Source: JACVRW01 sp963825345 (GTDB lineage Bacteria > Actinomycetota > Thermoleophilia > Solirubrobacterales > Thermoleophilaceae). From it: a stretch of DNA of 64,000 bases. Position 1 is the stretch's first letter, and every line of letters starts with the position of its first letter. Location of the stretch: contig CAWGSQ010000006.1 in NCBI GenBank assembly GCA_963825345.1, positions 186,001 to 250,000 of the forward strand. Direction: 5' to 3'. This document shows, piece after piece, positions 32,682-41,030 of the stretch. The position numbers and the translations under genes are program-made. The notes under the pieces are model-generated. The model saw only the letters and a program-made list of their open reading frames with translations. It ran no database searches and was not told the DNA's origin.

Positions 32682-34241
32682 ATGTCAGCAACAGCCCAGA
32701 GCATCCACGACCGTCGCTGGTGGACGCTGGTCGTGGTCTCCGTCGCCCTACTCGTCATCTCGCTCGACAACACGATCCTCAACGTTGCTCTACCCACCAT
32801 CGAGCGCGATCTCGATGCGAGCAGCGGTCAACTGCAGTGGATCGTCGACTCCTACACCCTCGTCTTCGCCGGCCTTCTGCTCACCATGGGCGCGCTGGGC
32901 GATCGCTTCGGCCGCCGCGGTGCACTCGCGGCCGGCCTGGCCATCTTCGGCGGCGCATCGCTCGCGTCGGCGTTTGCTGAGTCGGCCAACATGCTCATCG
33001 TCACCAGGGCGCTGATGGGCATCGGCGGCGCTCTGATCATGCCGACGACGCTGTCGATCATCACCAACGTCTTCCCCGCCGGCGAGCGGGCGAAGGCAAT
33101 TGGCATCTGGGCAGCCGTCGCCGGCATCGGCGTCGGCATCGGCCCCGCGAGCGGCGGCTGGCTGCTCGAGCAGTTCAGCTGGGCTGCCGTGTTCCTCATC
33201 AACGTCCCGATCGCCGCGGCCGCTCTCCTGGCCATCCCGAAGCTCGTGCCGGACTCGAAGGACCCGAAGCAGTCGCGGCTCGACCCGCTCGGCGCGCTGC
33301 TCTCGACGGTCGGCCTCGGCATCCTCACCGGCGCGATCATCCAGGCGCCGGAGTGGGGCTGGACCAGCGGACGCATCCTCGGCGGCTTCGCCGCGTCGGC
33401 AGCCATCCTTGCCGGCTTCGTTATCTGGGAGCTCCGCAGCTCATCCCCCATGCTCGACGTCCGGATGTTCCGGATCCGTCGATTCACGGGCGCGAGCGTC
33501 TCGATCGCCCTCGTGTTCTTCGCACTCTTCGGTGCGATCTACTTCCTGACCCAGTACCTCCAGGGAGTGCTCGACTACACGCCGTTCGAGGCCGGCGTCC
33601 GGATGCTCCCGGTCGCAGGCGGGCTCATCCTGGGCGGGCCGCTCTCCGCCAAGCTGGCGGAGCGGTTCGGAACGCGGCCTGTGGTTGCTGTCGGCCTCGG
33701 CATCGTGGCAGTCGCGCTGTACATGCTCGCCGGAGCGGACACCGACAGCGGCTACTCGCTCGTCGCATGGTCCCTCGTCATGCTCGGCTTCGGCATGGGC
33801 GCGACGATGGCGCCGGCCACCGAGTCAATCATGAGCTCGGTCCCGCTGAACCACGCGGGTGTCGGCTCGGCGATGAACGACACGGTCCGGCTGGTCGGCG
33901 GCACGCTCGGCGTGGCGATCCTCGGAAGCCTCCTGTCGAGCGGTTACGGTGCCGACATGGAGCCCGCGGTGAAGTCGCTGCCCGAGCCGGCCGCCGATGC
34001 GGCATCGGATTCGCTCGGCCACGCCAGCGTGGTGGCCGACCAAATCGGTGGCGACGCCGGGCGGGCTCTCTCGAACGCAGCCGAGACAGCCTTCACCACG
34101 GCCATGAGCAGCACGCTCACGGTCGCCGCGGCCACGGCGCTCGCCGGAGCCGTCATCGCCCTCGTGGTCCTGCCCGGGCAGAGCCGCGAGCGCGCCGAGA
34201 AGCAGGCATTCGCGATGCAGCCGGAGCCGGCGGCGGCGTGA
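32682..34241 (+). CDS. Drug-efflux MFS transporter, DHA2 / 14-helix (EmrB/QacA type)
   Basis: 519 residues from ATG 32682, ribosome site GAGGAGG. Fourteen hydrophobic segments are consistent with DHA2. Motif D1 LDNTILNVALPTIERDL is in helix 1, motif A MGALGDRFGRRGALAAG in loop 2-3, and motif C GIGVGIGPASGGWLLE in helix 5. These pumps use proton motive force to expel hydrophobic cations, antibiotics or metabolites. The TetR gene overlaps its stop (GTGA 34238), and a palindrome sits in its promoter, the typical autoregulated efflux unit. Confidence 0.93.
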   Translation: MSATAQSIHDRRWWTLVVVSVALLVISLDNTILNVALPTIERDLDASSGQLQWIVDSYTLVFAGLLLTMGALGDRFGRRGALAAGLAIFGGASLASAFAESANMLIVTRALMGIGGALIMPTTLSIITNVFPAGERAKAIGIWAAVAGIGVGIGPASGGWLLEQFSWAAVFLINVPIAAAALLAIPKLVPDSKDPKQSRLDPLGALLSTVGLGILTGAIIQAPEWGWTSGRILGGFAASAAILAGFVIWELRSSSPMLDVRMFRIRRFTGASVSIALVFFALFGAIYFLTQYLQGVLDYTPFEAGVRMLPVAGGLILGGPLSAKLAERFGTRPVVAVGLGIVAVALYMLAGADTDSGYSLVAWSLVMLGFGMGATMAPATESIMSSVPLNHAGVGSAMNDTVRLVGGTLGVAILGSLLSSGYGADMEPAVKSLPEPAADAASDSLGHASVVADQIGGDAGRALSNAAETAFTTAMSSTLTVAAATALAGAVIALVVLPGQSRERAEKQAFAMQPEPAAA

Positions 34242-34948
34242 GCAAGGCGAGACCAGAGCAGCAGGACGACCGGGCCGGCGCCGAGGAGGCGCCGGCCCGC
34301 GGTCGTGGCAGGCCGCGCAGCGCGGAGGCCGAGCAGGCGATCCTCGACTCGACGCTGCGGATGCTCGGCACACAGGGGGTCGCGGGCATGACCATCGAGG
34401 GAGTCGCCGCGGACGCGGGCGTCGGCAAGACGACGATCTACCGGCGCTGGCCGACGAAGACCGACCTGATCCTGGCCGCCATATCCAACCTGGTCCCCCC
34501 GGGCGACCCGCCGGACACCGGCAGCATGGCGGGGGACATGGCGGTCCTTGCAGAGACGCAGCGGCGGCGGCTCGCCGGCAAGGGCCTCGCCGGCATCGTC
34601 CCGCGCGTACTCGCCGAGTCGATGGGCGATCCGGAGCTGCACCGGGAGTTCGTCGACAGGGTCGTCAACCCGTTCCGCGGATTGCTCCGGTTGTTCATCG
34701 AGCGCGGGATCGAGCGTGGCGAGCTGCGACCGGATCTCGAGGTGGAGCCGCTCGTGGACCTCCTGCACGCGATACCGATCTACAAGGTCCTTATGTCGCG
34801 CGGCGACCCGGCCTCGCTCGAGCAGGTGCCCTGGGCGTACATGCCACTGCTGGCCCCGGGGATCCTCAATAGCTCTTCGGCAGCCCCAAAGAGTGCTCGG
34901 CCACGTAGTTCAGGATCATCTCGCGCGAAACGGGGGCGGTCCGGGTGA
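34238..34948 (+). CDS. TetR-family repressor of the efflux operon
   Basis: 236 residues from GTG 34238, overlapping the pump stop. Helix-turn-helix: AILDSTLRMLGTQGVAGMTIEGV, AADAGVGKTTIYRRWPTKTDLILAAI. The ligand domain ends near VPWAYMPLLAPGIL (about residue 208); it belongs to the C-terminal-domain type found with drug pumps (TetR_C_11-like, FRGLLRLFIERGIERGELR). The last 28 residues are Ser/Arg-rich and are read antisense through the end of the convergent acyl-CoA dehydrogenase gene (83-base overlap). Confidence 0.9.
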   Translation: MSKARPEQQDDRAGAEEAPARGRGRPRSAEAEQAILDSTLRMLGTQGVAGMTIEGVAADAGVGKTTIYRRWPTKTDLILAAISNLVPPGDPPDTGSMAGDMAVLAETQRRRLAGKGLAGIVPRVLAESMGDPELHREFVDRVVNPFRGLLRLFIERGIERGELRPDLEVEPLVDLLHAIPIYKVLMSRGDPASLEQVPWAYMPLLAPGILNSSSAAPKSARPRSSGSSRAKRGRSG

Positions 34949-36047
34949 GGCGCACGCCCCACCACATGTCGGAGAGCCCGTACTCGAGCGCGAAGCCGTT
35001 GCCGCCGTGCGCCTGGATCGCGCGGTCGACGCACTTGATCGCCGCCTCGGCCGCCGCGTACTTCGCCATGTTGCTCGCCTCGCCGGCGCCGGGCACCCCG
35101 GCGTCGTAGAGCGCGCAGGCCTTCTGCGTCATCAGGCGGGCCAGCTCGAGCTCGATCTTCGCCTCCGCCAGCGGGTGCGCGATCCCCTGGTGCGTGCCGA
35201 TCGGCGCGCCCCAGACCACGCGCTCGTTCGCGTACGCGGCCGCCTTGCCGAGCGCTCGCAGGCCCGCGCCGCACGCGATCGAGGCACCCATGATGCGCTC
35301 CGGGTTGAGACCGTCGAACACGGGGCCGAGGCCGCCACCCTCGCCGCCGATCAGGCGCTCCTCCTCCAGTTCGACGTCATCGAAGAAGAGCGTCCACTGC
35401 TTGTCCGGGCCGAGATAGGGCATCGGGATCTCGTCGCGCGTGAAGCCGGGCGCGTCCACATCCACGATCGCGAGCGACGGGAGCCCGAGCGCGCCGTCCG
35501 CCATCCGGCTGCGGGCCACCACCAGCACCGCGTCCGCGTGCTCGACGCCCGAGATGTATGTCTTCTGCCCCCGCAGGACGAGTCTGTCACCGCGGCGTTC
35601 CACGGAGGTCGAGAGGTTGTGCGAGTTCGTGCCCGCGTCGGGCTCGGTGATCGCGAACGCGATCTTCGTGGTGCCGGCCGCGATGCCGCGCAACCAGCGC
35701 TCCCTCTGCTCGTCGGTTCCGTGGCGCGCGAGGATGTTCCCGACGATCGCCGGCGACACCACGATCAGGAGCAGCGACTTGCCGGCCGCGGCAATCTCCT
35801 CCCCCACGGTCGCAAGCCCGCTCATGCCGAGCCCGCCGCCGCCCCACTCCTCGGGGAGGTTCACGCCGAGGTAGCCCTTTTCGGCGAGCGCGTCCCACAG
35901 CTCGGTGGGCGGCTCGCCCGCCGCGTACTTCTGACGCGCGTAGTCCTCGGGGAAGCCGTCGCATATACCGCGCACCGCTGCGCGGATCTGGCGCTCCTCG
36001 TCCGAGGGCACAAGCGGGAGCACGGCCTGGGTTGTCGCGGGCGTCAT
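34866..36047 (-). CDS. Acyl-CoA dehydrogenase family protein, no C-terminal EGT motif
   Basis: 393 residues from ATG 36047. Acyl-CoA dehydrogenase fold with VNLPEEWGGGGLGMSGLATVGEEIAAAG, AFAITEPDAGTNSHNLST and LVLRGQKTYISGVEHADAV. The C-terminal equivalent of the catalytic loop reads WWGVRLTRTAPVSREMILNYVAEH, so the common Glu is absent. In some members the base sits in a different helix, and none is obvious here. It diverges from an LLM-type oxidoreductase gene with 17 bases between starts. Activity, substrate and electron partner are open. Confidence 0.9.
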   Translation of the reverse strand: MTPATTQAVLPLVPSDEERQIRAAVRGICDGFPEDYARQKYAAGEPPTELWDALAEKGYLGVNLPEEWGGGGLGMSGLATVGEEIAAAGKSLLLIVVSPAIVGNILARHGTDEQRERWLRGIAAGTTKIAFAITEPDAGTNSHNLSTSVERRGDRLVLRGQKTYISGVEHADAVLVVARSRMADGALGLPSLAIVDVDAPGFTRDEIPMPYLGPDKQWTLFFDDVELEEERLIGGEGGGLGPVFDGLNPERIMGASIACGAGLRALGKAAAYANERVVWGAPIGTHQGIAHPLAEAKIELELARLMTQKACALYDAGVPGAGEASNMAKYAAAEAAIKCVDRAIQAHGGNGFALEYGLSDMWWGVRLTRTAPVSREMILNYVAEHSLGLPKSY

Positions 36048-36064
36048 ACGCGCATAATGCCAGC

Positions 36065-37057
36065 GTGCGCATAGGGCTCTTCCTGGCCTACTGGCCCTGG
36101 TTCTCTCCGGAGGAACAGATCTCGCTGGCCCGCCAGGCGGATCGCGCCGGGCTCGACTCGGTCTGGGTGGCCGAGGCATGGGGCCAGGATGCGGTCTCGG
36201 TGCTCGGCCATCTGAGCGCTGTCACCGAGCGCGTGGGACTCGGCTCCGGCCTGATGCAGATCCCGGGCCGGACGCCCGCGATGACCGCGATGACGGCCGT
36301 GACGCTCGACGTGCTCTCGGGCGGACGTTTCCGACTCGGGCTCGGCGTGTCCGGCCCGCAGGTGTCCGAGGGCTGGCACGGAGTGCCCTTCTCGCGCCCG
36401 CTCGCCCGCACTCGCGAGTACGTGGAGATCGTCCGCGCCGCCCTAGCGCGCGAGGCGCCGCTCGAGTACCAGGGCGAGGCGTTTCGCCTGCCGGTGGAGG
36501 GCGGCACGGGGCTCGGCAAGCCGCTCAAGCTGCTCGCCCGGCCGGTACAGGAGCGCATCCCGATCTACCTGGGCTCGATGGGGCCGAAGGCGATCGAGCA
36601 GACCGCGCAGATCGCGGACGGCTGGCTGCCGTCGATGTTCAGCCCCGAGCTGGCCGAGCCGTTCAGGGGCACGGACGTGGACATCTCGCCCGTGGTGATG
36701 GTGTGCGTGGACGAGGACATCGACCGCGCCCGCGATCTCGCGCGCCCGTGGCTCACCGTCTACCTCGGGGGCATGGGCACGAAGGAGAAGAACTTCTACG
36801 TCGAGGCCGCCGAGCGCTCCGGCCAGGGCGAGTCCGCCCGCGAGGTGCAGCGCCTCTACTTGTCCGGGGACCGCGCGGGCGCGGCTGCGGCACTCACGCC
36901 GGAGCTGATCGACAGCTCGGCGGTCTGCTGCCGGCCCGCGGAGCTCGACGAGCACCTCGCGCGCTACGAGCGCGCGGGCGCCACCACCCTGCTCGCAATG
37001 CCGTTCGGTGACCGCCCGGCGATCGTCGCCCAGCTGGCCAGTTCCGTGCCCGCGTAG
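36065..37057 (+). CDS. LLM-class oxidoreductase (probably F420-dependent)
   Basis: 330 residues from GTG 36065. The TIM-barrel luciferase-like fold shows IGLFLAYWPWFSPEEQISLARQADRAGLDSVWVAEAWGQ in the first strand-helix pair, VGLGSGLMQIPGRTPAMTAMTAVTLDVLSGGRF, and GLGVSGPQVSEGWHG. The order is typical of mycobacterial F420-dependent enzymes rather than FMN luciferases. Cytoplasmic; the substrate is unknown. It diverges from an acyl-CoA dehydrogenase gene, which may point to a role in the same lipid or steroid pathway. Confidence 0.88.
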   Translation: MRIGLFLAYWPWFSPEEQISLARQADRAGLDSVWVAEAWGQDAVSVLGHLSAVTERVGLGSGLMQIPGRTPAMTAMTAVTLDVLSGGRFRLGLGVSGPQVSEGWHGVPFSRPLARTREYVEIVRAALAREAPLEYQGEAFRLPVEGGTGLGKPLKLLARPVQERIPIYLGSMGPKAIEQTAQIADGWLPSMFSPELAEPFRGTDVDISPVVMVCVDEDIDRARDLARPWLTVYLGGMGTKEKNFYVEAAERSGQGESAREVQRLYLSGDRAGAAAALTPELIDSSAVCCRPAELDEHLARYERAGATTLLAMPFGDRPAIVAQLASSVPA

Positions 37058-37059
37058 AT

Positions 37060-37075
37060 GTTAGGGTGCCCTAAC
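37060..37075. promoter_or_regulatory. Palindrome GTTAGGG-TG-CCCTAAC at an epimerase start
   Basis: Perfect 7-base arms with 2-base spacer, ending one base before the ATG at 37077. There is thus no room for a normal ribosome site. Either the mRNA is leaderless and this is an operator at the promoter, or the hairpin hides initiation. The TTAGG/CCTAA arms recall metal-regulator boxes, but the spacing does not match the 19-base DtxR consensus. Confidence 0.55.
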
Positions 37076-37076
37076 T

Positions 37077-37994
37077 ATGTCTCAGCGCGTGCTCGTGACC
37101 GGCGGCCTGGGGTTCCTCGGGAGCCGCCTCTGTGGTGTGCTGCTCGACGAGGGCGCGGATGTCCGGATCGTCGATGACCTGTCGGGCCATTACTCCGAGA
37201 GCACCGGGCCCACCGCCGCGGCAACGCTCGCGGCCCGCGGCGCCGAGGTCGCGATCGCTCGAGCCGATCCGGCGCATCTGAACGGCGTCGACGCGCTGAT
37301 CCACCTCGCTGGCCTTCCGGGCGTGCGAACGCGCCGTGCCCCCTCCGCGTTCCACGAGGTGAATGTCCGCCTCACGGAACGCCTCGTGGGCGCCGCGAGC
37401 CAGGCGGGGGTCCGCTTCGTGCTCGTATCGAGCTCTTCGGTGTACGGCAACGCCACCGAGCTGCCCACTCCCGAGCACGCGCCGCCTGCGCCGCTCAACC
37501 CCTACGCGGCCAGCAAGGTCGCGGCCGAGGAGGTGGTGCGCGAGAGCGGCGCGGACGCCGTGGTCGTCCGCCCCTTCAGCGTGTACGGCCCCGGGCAGCG
37601 GCCGGAGATGGCGTTCGCGCGCTGGATCGACTGTCTCGAGGCGGAGCGCCCGCTCCCGTGGCATGCGGCACCCGGCACCGCGCGGGACTTCACCTATGTG
37701 GACGACGCCGTGGCCGGCACTCTCGCCGCGCTTCGCCATGGCCGTGGCGGCGAGGCGTACAACCTGTCCGGCTGGCGTTCGGTGACCCTGCGAGGAGCCC
37801 TCGAGGCTCTGGAGGCGACGTTCGGGCGGCGGGCTTCGCTCTCAAGGGCGCCGGGCTCCGCCGCCGACGCTCGCGTCACCCACGGCTGTGGGCGCAAGGC
37901 GGCCAGCGAGCTTGGCTACGCGCCACGCACGGATCTCGCCACCGGCCTACGCGAGCAGATCGCCGCGGCCGGACCCAGCCGGCTCGCTGTCTAG
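37077..37994 (+). CDS. NAD-dependent epimerase/dehydratase (extended SDR)
   Basis: 305 residues from ATG 37077. Glycine motif VTGGLGFLGSRLC, acidic residue after strand 2 (IVDDL), active-site YAASKVAAEE with Tyr-x3-Lys, SSSSVYGNATELP Ser, and RDFTYVDDAVAGTLAAL of the UDP-sugar epimerase family. It probably acts on an NDP-sugar for cell-wall or exopolysaccharide. A palindrome abuts the start codon. The stop shares CTAG (37991-37994) with the convergent kinase gene. Confidence 0.9.
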   Translation: MSQRVLVTGGLGFLGSRLCGVLLDEGADVRIVDDLSGHYSESTGPTAAATLAARGAEVAIARADPAHLNGVDALIHLAGLPGVRTRRAPSAFHEVNVRLTERLVGAASQAGVRFVLVSSSSVYGNATELPTPEHAPPAPLNPYAASKVAAEEVVRESGADAVVVRPFSVYGPGQRPEMAFARWIDCLEAERPLPWHAAPGTARDFTYVDDAVAGTLAALRHGRGGEAYNLSGWRSVTLRGALEALEATFGRRASLSRAPGSAADARVTHGCGRKAASELGYAPRTDLATGLREQIAAAGPSRLAV

Positions 37995-39709
37995 CTCTGC
38001 CCGGCGTCCCGCTTGGCCTGATCGAGCTCGGCCTGGACGGCGTCGGTCTGGTTCGGGATCTTGAGTCGCTTCTCGAGGACCGGGATCGCCTCCTCGGGCC
38101 TCCCCGCCAGCCGCAGTGACTTGCCGAGATTGAAGAGCGCGTAGGCGTAGGTCACGTTGTCGGTGCCCGGCGGGAAAGAGTTGACGGCCTCCTGGAGCAC
38201 GGGGACGGCCCCCTCGTAGTCGCCGGCGCCCATCAGGCGGAAGCCCTCGTCGTTCAGCTCGGCGCCGCGGGCCTCGTCGTAGGAGCCGGACGGCTCCTCC
38301 TCCTCCGCCGGCGCCGCGGCGGCGGGCTCGTCCTTCGGCTCCTTCTTGGCCGTGGGCTCCTCCTGCTTCTTCTTCTTGTTCGCGTCGGCCTTCGGCTGCG
38401 CGGGCGTGTTGTCGGCGCTCGACGGTGAGGAGCCCTCGTCATCTCCACCCGACAGAACGGCGCCCGCGATGGTGGCCACGGCGAGCGCGATGAAAATGGC
38501 GGCGAGTGCCAGGGCGCCGGCGCGCGGGCGCCTGCGACCGGCACCGTCTCCGCCAGCCTCCCGGCTCGCTGCGGTCGGCGGCGTGCGGCGCGGCGGCGAC
38601 GCGGCAGGCGGGGTGCGGCGTGGCGATGTCGGCGGCGGACTCGAGGCGGCGGCCGGCGGACTCGTGGCGGCGGCCGGCGCGTGCTTCGGGGTGGGTGCGG
38701 GATCCGGCGCGGGTTCCGGCGGGGCCGCAGCGGGCTTCGGCGACGCGGGCGCCGACGGCTGCGCGGCCGCGGGCCCAGCGGCGGCTCCTGCGGCGGCGGC
38801 TCCCGCGGCGGCCGCTCCGGCGGCTCCGGCTCCGGCGGCCTTCGATCCGCGTCCAAACAGTCGGCGTGTCTTGCGCGTCTCCTCCGGCGCGTCCTCGAGG
38901 GCCCTCGTGAGCTCGCGGGCGAACTCGCCGGCCGAGCCGGGGCGGTCCTCCGGCTCGAGAGCCATGCCGCGCTGAAGCACGCGCGCGGCCTGCTTCGGGG
39001 CACTGGGCCACGCGTCGAGCAGGTCGGGCGCACCCTCGTTGGCGATCTTGTGCGCGATCTCGAGCGGCGTGCCGCCCTCGCGCGGGCGCTTGCCGCTGAG
39101 CGCCTCGAAGCTGATCGCCGCGAGCGCGTACACGTCCGCGGGCGGACCGGCCCCGCGGCCGTCGAGCTGCTCGGGCGCCATGTACGCGGCCGTGCCGAGC
39201 ACCGTGCCGCTGCGCGTGATCTTGGTGCCGTCGGACGCTGTCGCGATGCCGAGGTCGGCGAGCTTTGTCACGCCGTCCTCGCGGATCAGCACGTTGCCGG
39301 GCTTCACGTCGCGGTGCACGACCCCCTGCGAATGCGCATGGTCGAGCGCCTCGCCGAGGTCGCGCACCATGCTCGAGACCTCCTCGGGCCGCAGCGGCCC
39401 GCGGCGCAGCATGCGCGACAGCGGCTCGCCCTCCACGTACTCCATGACGATCAGCACGCCCTCGTCGTCGGTCGCGGTGTCGAACACCGAGACGAGGTTC
39501 GGGTGGTTCAGCGACGCTCCGAGCTTCGCCTCACGGGTGAAGCGCTGCTCCACGTCGACCGGGCTGTCGGCATGCAGACGCTTGACGGCCACCTGCCGTC
39601 CGAGACGCTCGTCCTCGCACAGGAGGACCGATGCCATGCCGCCCGAGCCGAGGTGCCTCAGTACCCGATAGCGGCCATCAAGAAGTGAACCTTGGGTATG
39701 CACGACCAC
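37991..39709 (-). CDS. PknB-type Ser/Thr protein kinase with extracytoplasmic TPR-like domain
   Basis: 572 residues from GTG 39709. Kinase domain 13-280: GSGGMASV loop (21-28), Lys43, Glu60, catalytic HRDVKPGN (132-139), metal motif ADLGIA (Asp152; DLG in place of DFG), GTAAYMAPEQ. A long Ala/Pro linker (285-395) leads to one transmembrane helix (ALALAAIFIALAVATIAGAVL) and a Lys/Glu-rich region, then two TPR-like units outside (ELNDEGFRLMGAGDYEGAVPVLQEAV, YALFNLGKSLRLAGRPEEAIPVL). It lacks PASTA domains, so the external TPRs may bind a protein or peptide signal. The stop overlaps the epimerase stop in CTAG. Confidence 0.93.
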   Translation of the reverse strand: MVVHTQGSLLDGRYRVLRHLGSGGMASVLLCEDERLGRQVAVKRLHADSPVDVEQRFTREAKLGASLNHPNLVSVFDTATDDEGVLIVMEYVEGEPLSRMLRRGPLRPEEVSSMVRDLGEALDHAHSQGVVHRDVKPGNVLIREDGVTKLADLGIATASDGTKITRSGTVLGTAAYMAPEQLDGRGAGPPADVYALAAISFEALSGKRPREGGTPLEIAHKIANEGAPDLLDAWPSAPKQAARVLQRGMALEPEDRPGSAGEFARELTRALEDAPEETRKTRRLFGRGSKAAGAGAAGAAAAGAAAAGAAAGPAAAQPSAPASPKPAAAPPEPAPDPAPTPKHAPAAATSPPAAASSPPPTSPRRTPPAASPPRRTPPTAASREAGGDGAGRRRPRAGALALAAIFIALAVATIAGAVLSGGDDEGSSPSSADNTPAQPKADANKKKKQEEPTAKKEPKDEPAAAAPAEEEEPSGSYDEARGAELNDEGFRLMGAGDYEGAVPVLQEAVNSFPPGTDNVTYAYALFNLGKSLRLAGRPEEAIPVLEKRLKIPNQTDAVQAELDQAKRDAGQS

Positions 39710-39770
39710 TCGCGTGTGTTACCCACGCCCCCAGGGCGATAACCGCGACAGGCGACGCTTTTCCCCCGGC

Positions 39771-40943
39771 TCAGACGCGCTGAATCAGCGTCCCGGTGCC
39801 GAGCCCGCCGCCACAGCACATCGTCACGAGCCCGACCTCCTTGTCGGAGCGCTCGAGCTCGTGCAGAAGCGTGGTGATCAGGCGTGCGCCGGTGGATCCC
39901 AGCGGGTGGCCGAGCGCAATCGCGCCGCCGTTCACGTTCACCCGGTCCATGTCGGGCTCAAGCTCACGGCGCCAGGCCGCGAGCACGGACGCGAACGCCT
40001 CGTTGATCTCGACCAGGTCGATGTCGTCCATCTTCATGCCGTTGCGGTCCAGCAGCTTCTTGGTGGCCGGGATGGGGCCTGTGAGCATGATCACGGGGTC
40101 CACGCCCACGGTCGTCTGGTCGACGATCTTCGCGCGCGGCTTCAGGCCCAGCGACTCCGCCTTCCCACGCTCCATCAGCAGCACGGCGGCTGCGCCGTCT
40201 GAGATCTGCGAGGAGTTGCCGGCGGTGATCTTCCCGTCCTCCTTGAAGGCGGGCTTCAGCTCGGACAGCTTCTCCAGGCTGGTATCGGGCCGGATGCCCT
40301 GGTCGGTGACGTACGTGTCCCCATTCACCTGGAACGGCACGATCTCGCGCTCGAAGCGGCCTTCCTCGGTCGCCCGCGCCGCGTTCTGGTGCGAGCGCAG
40401 GCCGATCTCGTCAAGCTCCGAGCGGGGGATCTCCCACTGGTCGGCGATCATCTCGGCGGAGATTCCCTGCGGCACGAGGTTGTACTTCTCCATCAGCTCG
40501 GGCGGCCAGGGCGAGCCGACGTCGTCGACCCACTTGAAGCCCACCCCCATCGGGATGTGGCCCATGTGCTCGACGCCCGAGCCGATCGCGACGTCGTGCA
40601 CGCCGGAGGCAATCAGCGCCGCGGCGAAGTTCACGGCCTGCTGCGCGGAGCCGCACTGGCGGTCGACGGTCGTGGCCGGCGTCTCGACCGGCAGACCGGC
40701 CTGCAGCCATGCGTTGCGGCCCACGTTGAACATCTGCTCGCCGTACTGCTGCACGCAGCCGGTGATGACGTCCTCGACCTCGGAAGGATCGATCCCCGCG
40801 CGCTCGATGACCTCGGTGTAGGTCTTCGCGAGCAGCTCGTTCGGATGGGTGTCCTTGTAGTAGCCCTTCTCCGGGTGCCCGCGCCCGATCGGGGTGCGTG
40901 TGGCCTCGACGATCACGACCTCTCGGCCGTTTCCGTTCTGCAT
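39771..40943 (-). CDS. Acetyl-CoA acyltransferase (thiolase)
   Basis: 390 residues from ATG 40943, with ribosome site GGAGGA. Thiolase features: N-terminal VVIVEATRTPIGRGH, acyl-carrying Cys97 in VDRQCGSAQQAVN, VEINEAFA, NGGAIALGHPLGSTGAR with the active His, and CCGGGLGTGTL with the second Cys. It cleaves 3-ketoacyl-CoA in beta-oxidation (or condenses acetyl-CoA). It diverges from a 3-hydroxyacyl-CoA dehydrogenase gene, the preceding step, across an operator-like palindrome. Confidence 0.95.
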   Translation of the reverse strand: MQNGNGREVVIVEATRTPIGRGHPEKGYYKDTHPNELLAKTYTEVIERAGIDPSEVEDVITGCVQQYGEQMFNVGRNAWLQAGLPVETPATTVDRQCGSAQQAVNFAAALIASGVHDVAIGSGVEHMGHIPMGVGFKWVDDVGSPWPPELMEKYNLVPQGISAEMIADQWEIPRSELDEIGLRSHQNAARATEEGRFEREIVPFQVNGDTYVTDQGIRPDTSLEKLSELKPAFKEDGKITAGNSSQISDGAAAVLLMERGKAESLGLKPRAKIVDQTTVGVDPVIMLTGPIPATKKLLDRNGMKMDDIDLVEINEAFASVLAAWRRELEPDMDRVNVNGGAIALGHPLGSTGARLITTLLHELERSDKEVGLVTMCCGGGLGTGTLIQRV

Positions 40944-40986
40944 CTGGTGCTTCCTCCGCGCTCGCTTGTGTATAAAGCGTACTCGA

Positions 40987-41002
40987 TTGACTGGCGAGTC
41001 AA
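40987..41002. promoter_or_regulatory. Operator-like palindrome TTGACT-N4-AGTCAA (site 2)
   Basis: TTGACTGGCGAGTCAA has the same arms and spacing as the site at 20671-20686 (14 of 16 bases identical). It lies between divergent thiolase and 3-hydroxyacyl-CoA dehydrogenase starts. A TATAAA at 40971-40976 may be the -10 element for the plus-strand gene, placing the palindrome just after the transcription start. Confidence 0.7.
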
Positions 41003-41030
41003 CCAACAGCGGAGAACGGGCGGAAAGAGC

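Noticed and set aside
36048..36072. Operator between the divergent acyl-CoA dehydrogenase and LLM genes
   Set aside because: GCGCA and TGCGC arms are only five bases and equally readable as direct repeats of GCGCAT; not convincing in GC-rich DNA.
37060..37075. DtxR/IdeR iron box
   Set aside because: The arms TTAGG and CCTAA fit, but the true box is 19 bases with an inner TTAG/CTAA pair; spacing here is only two bases.
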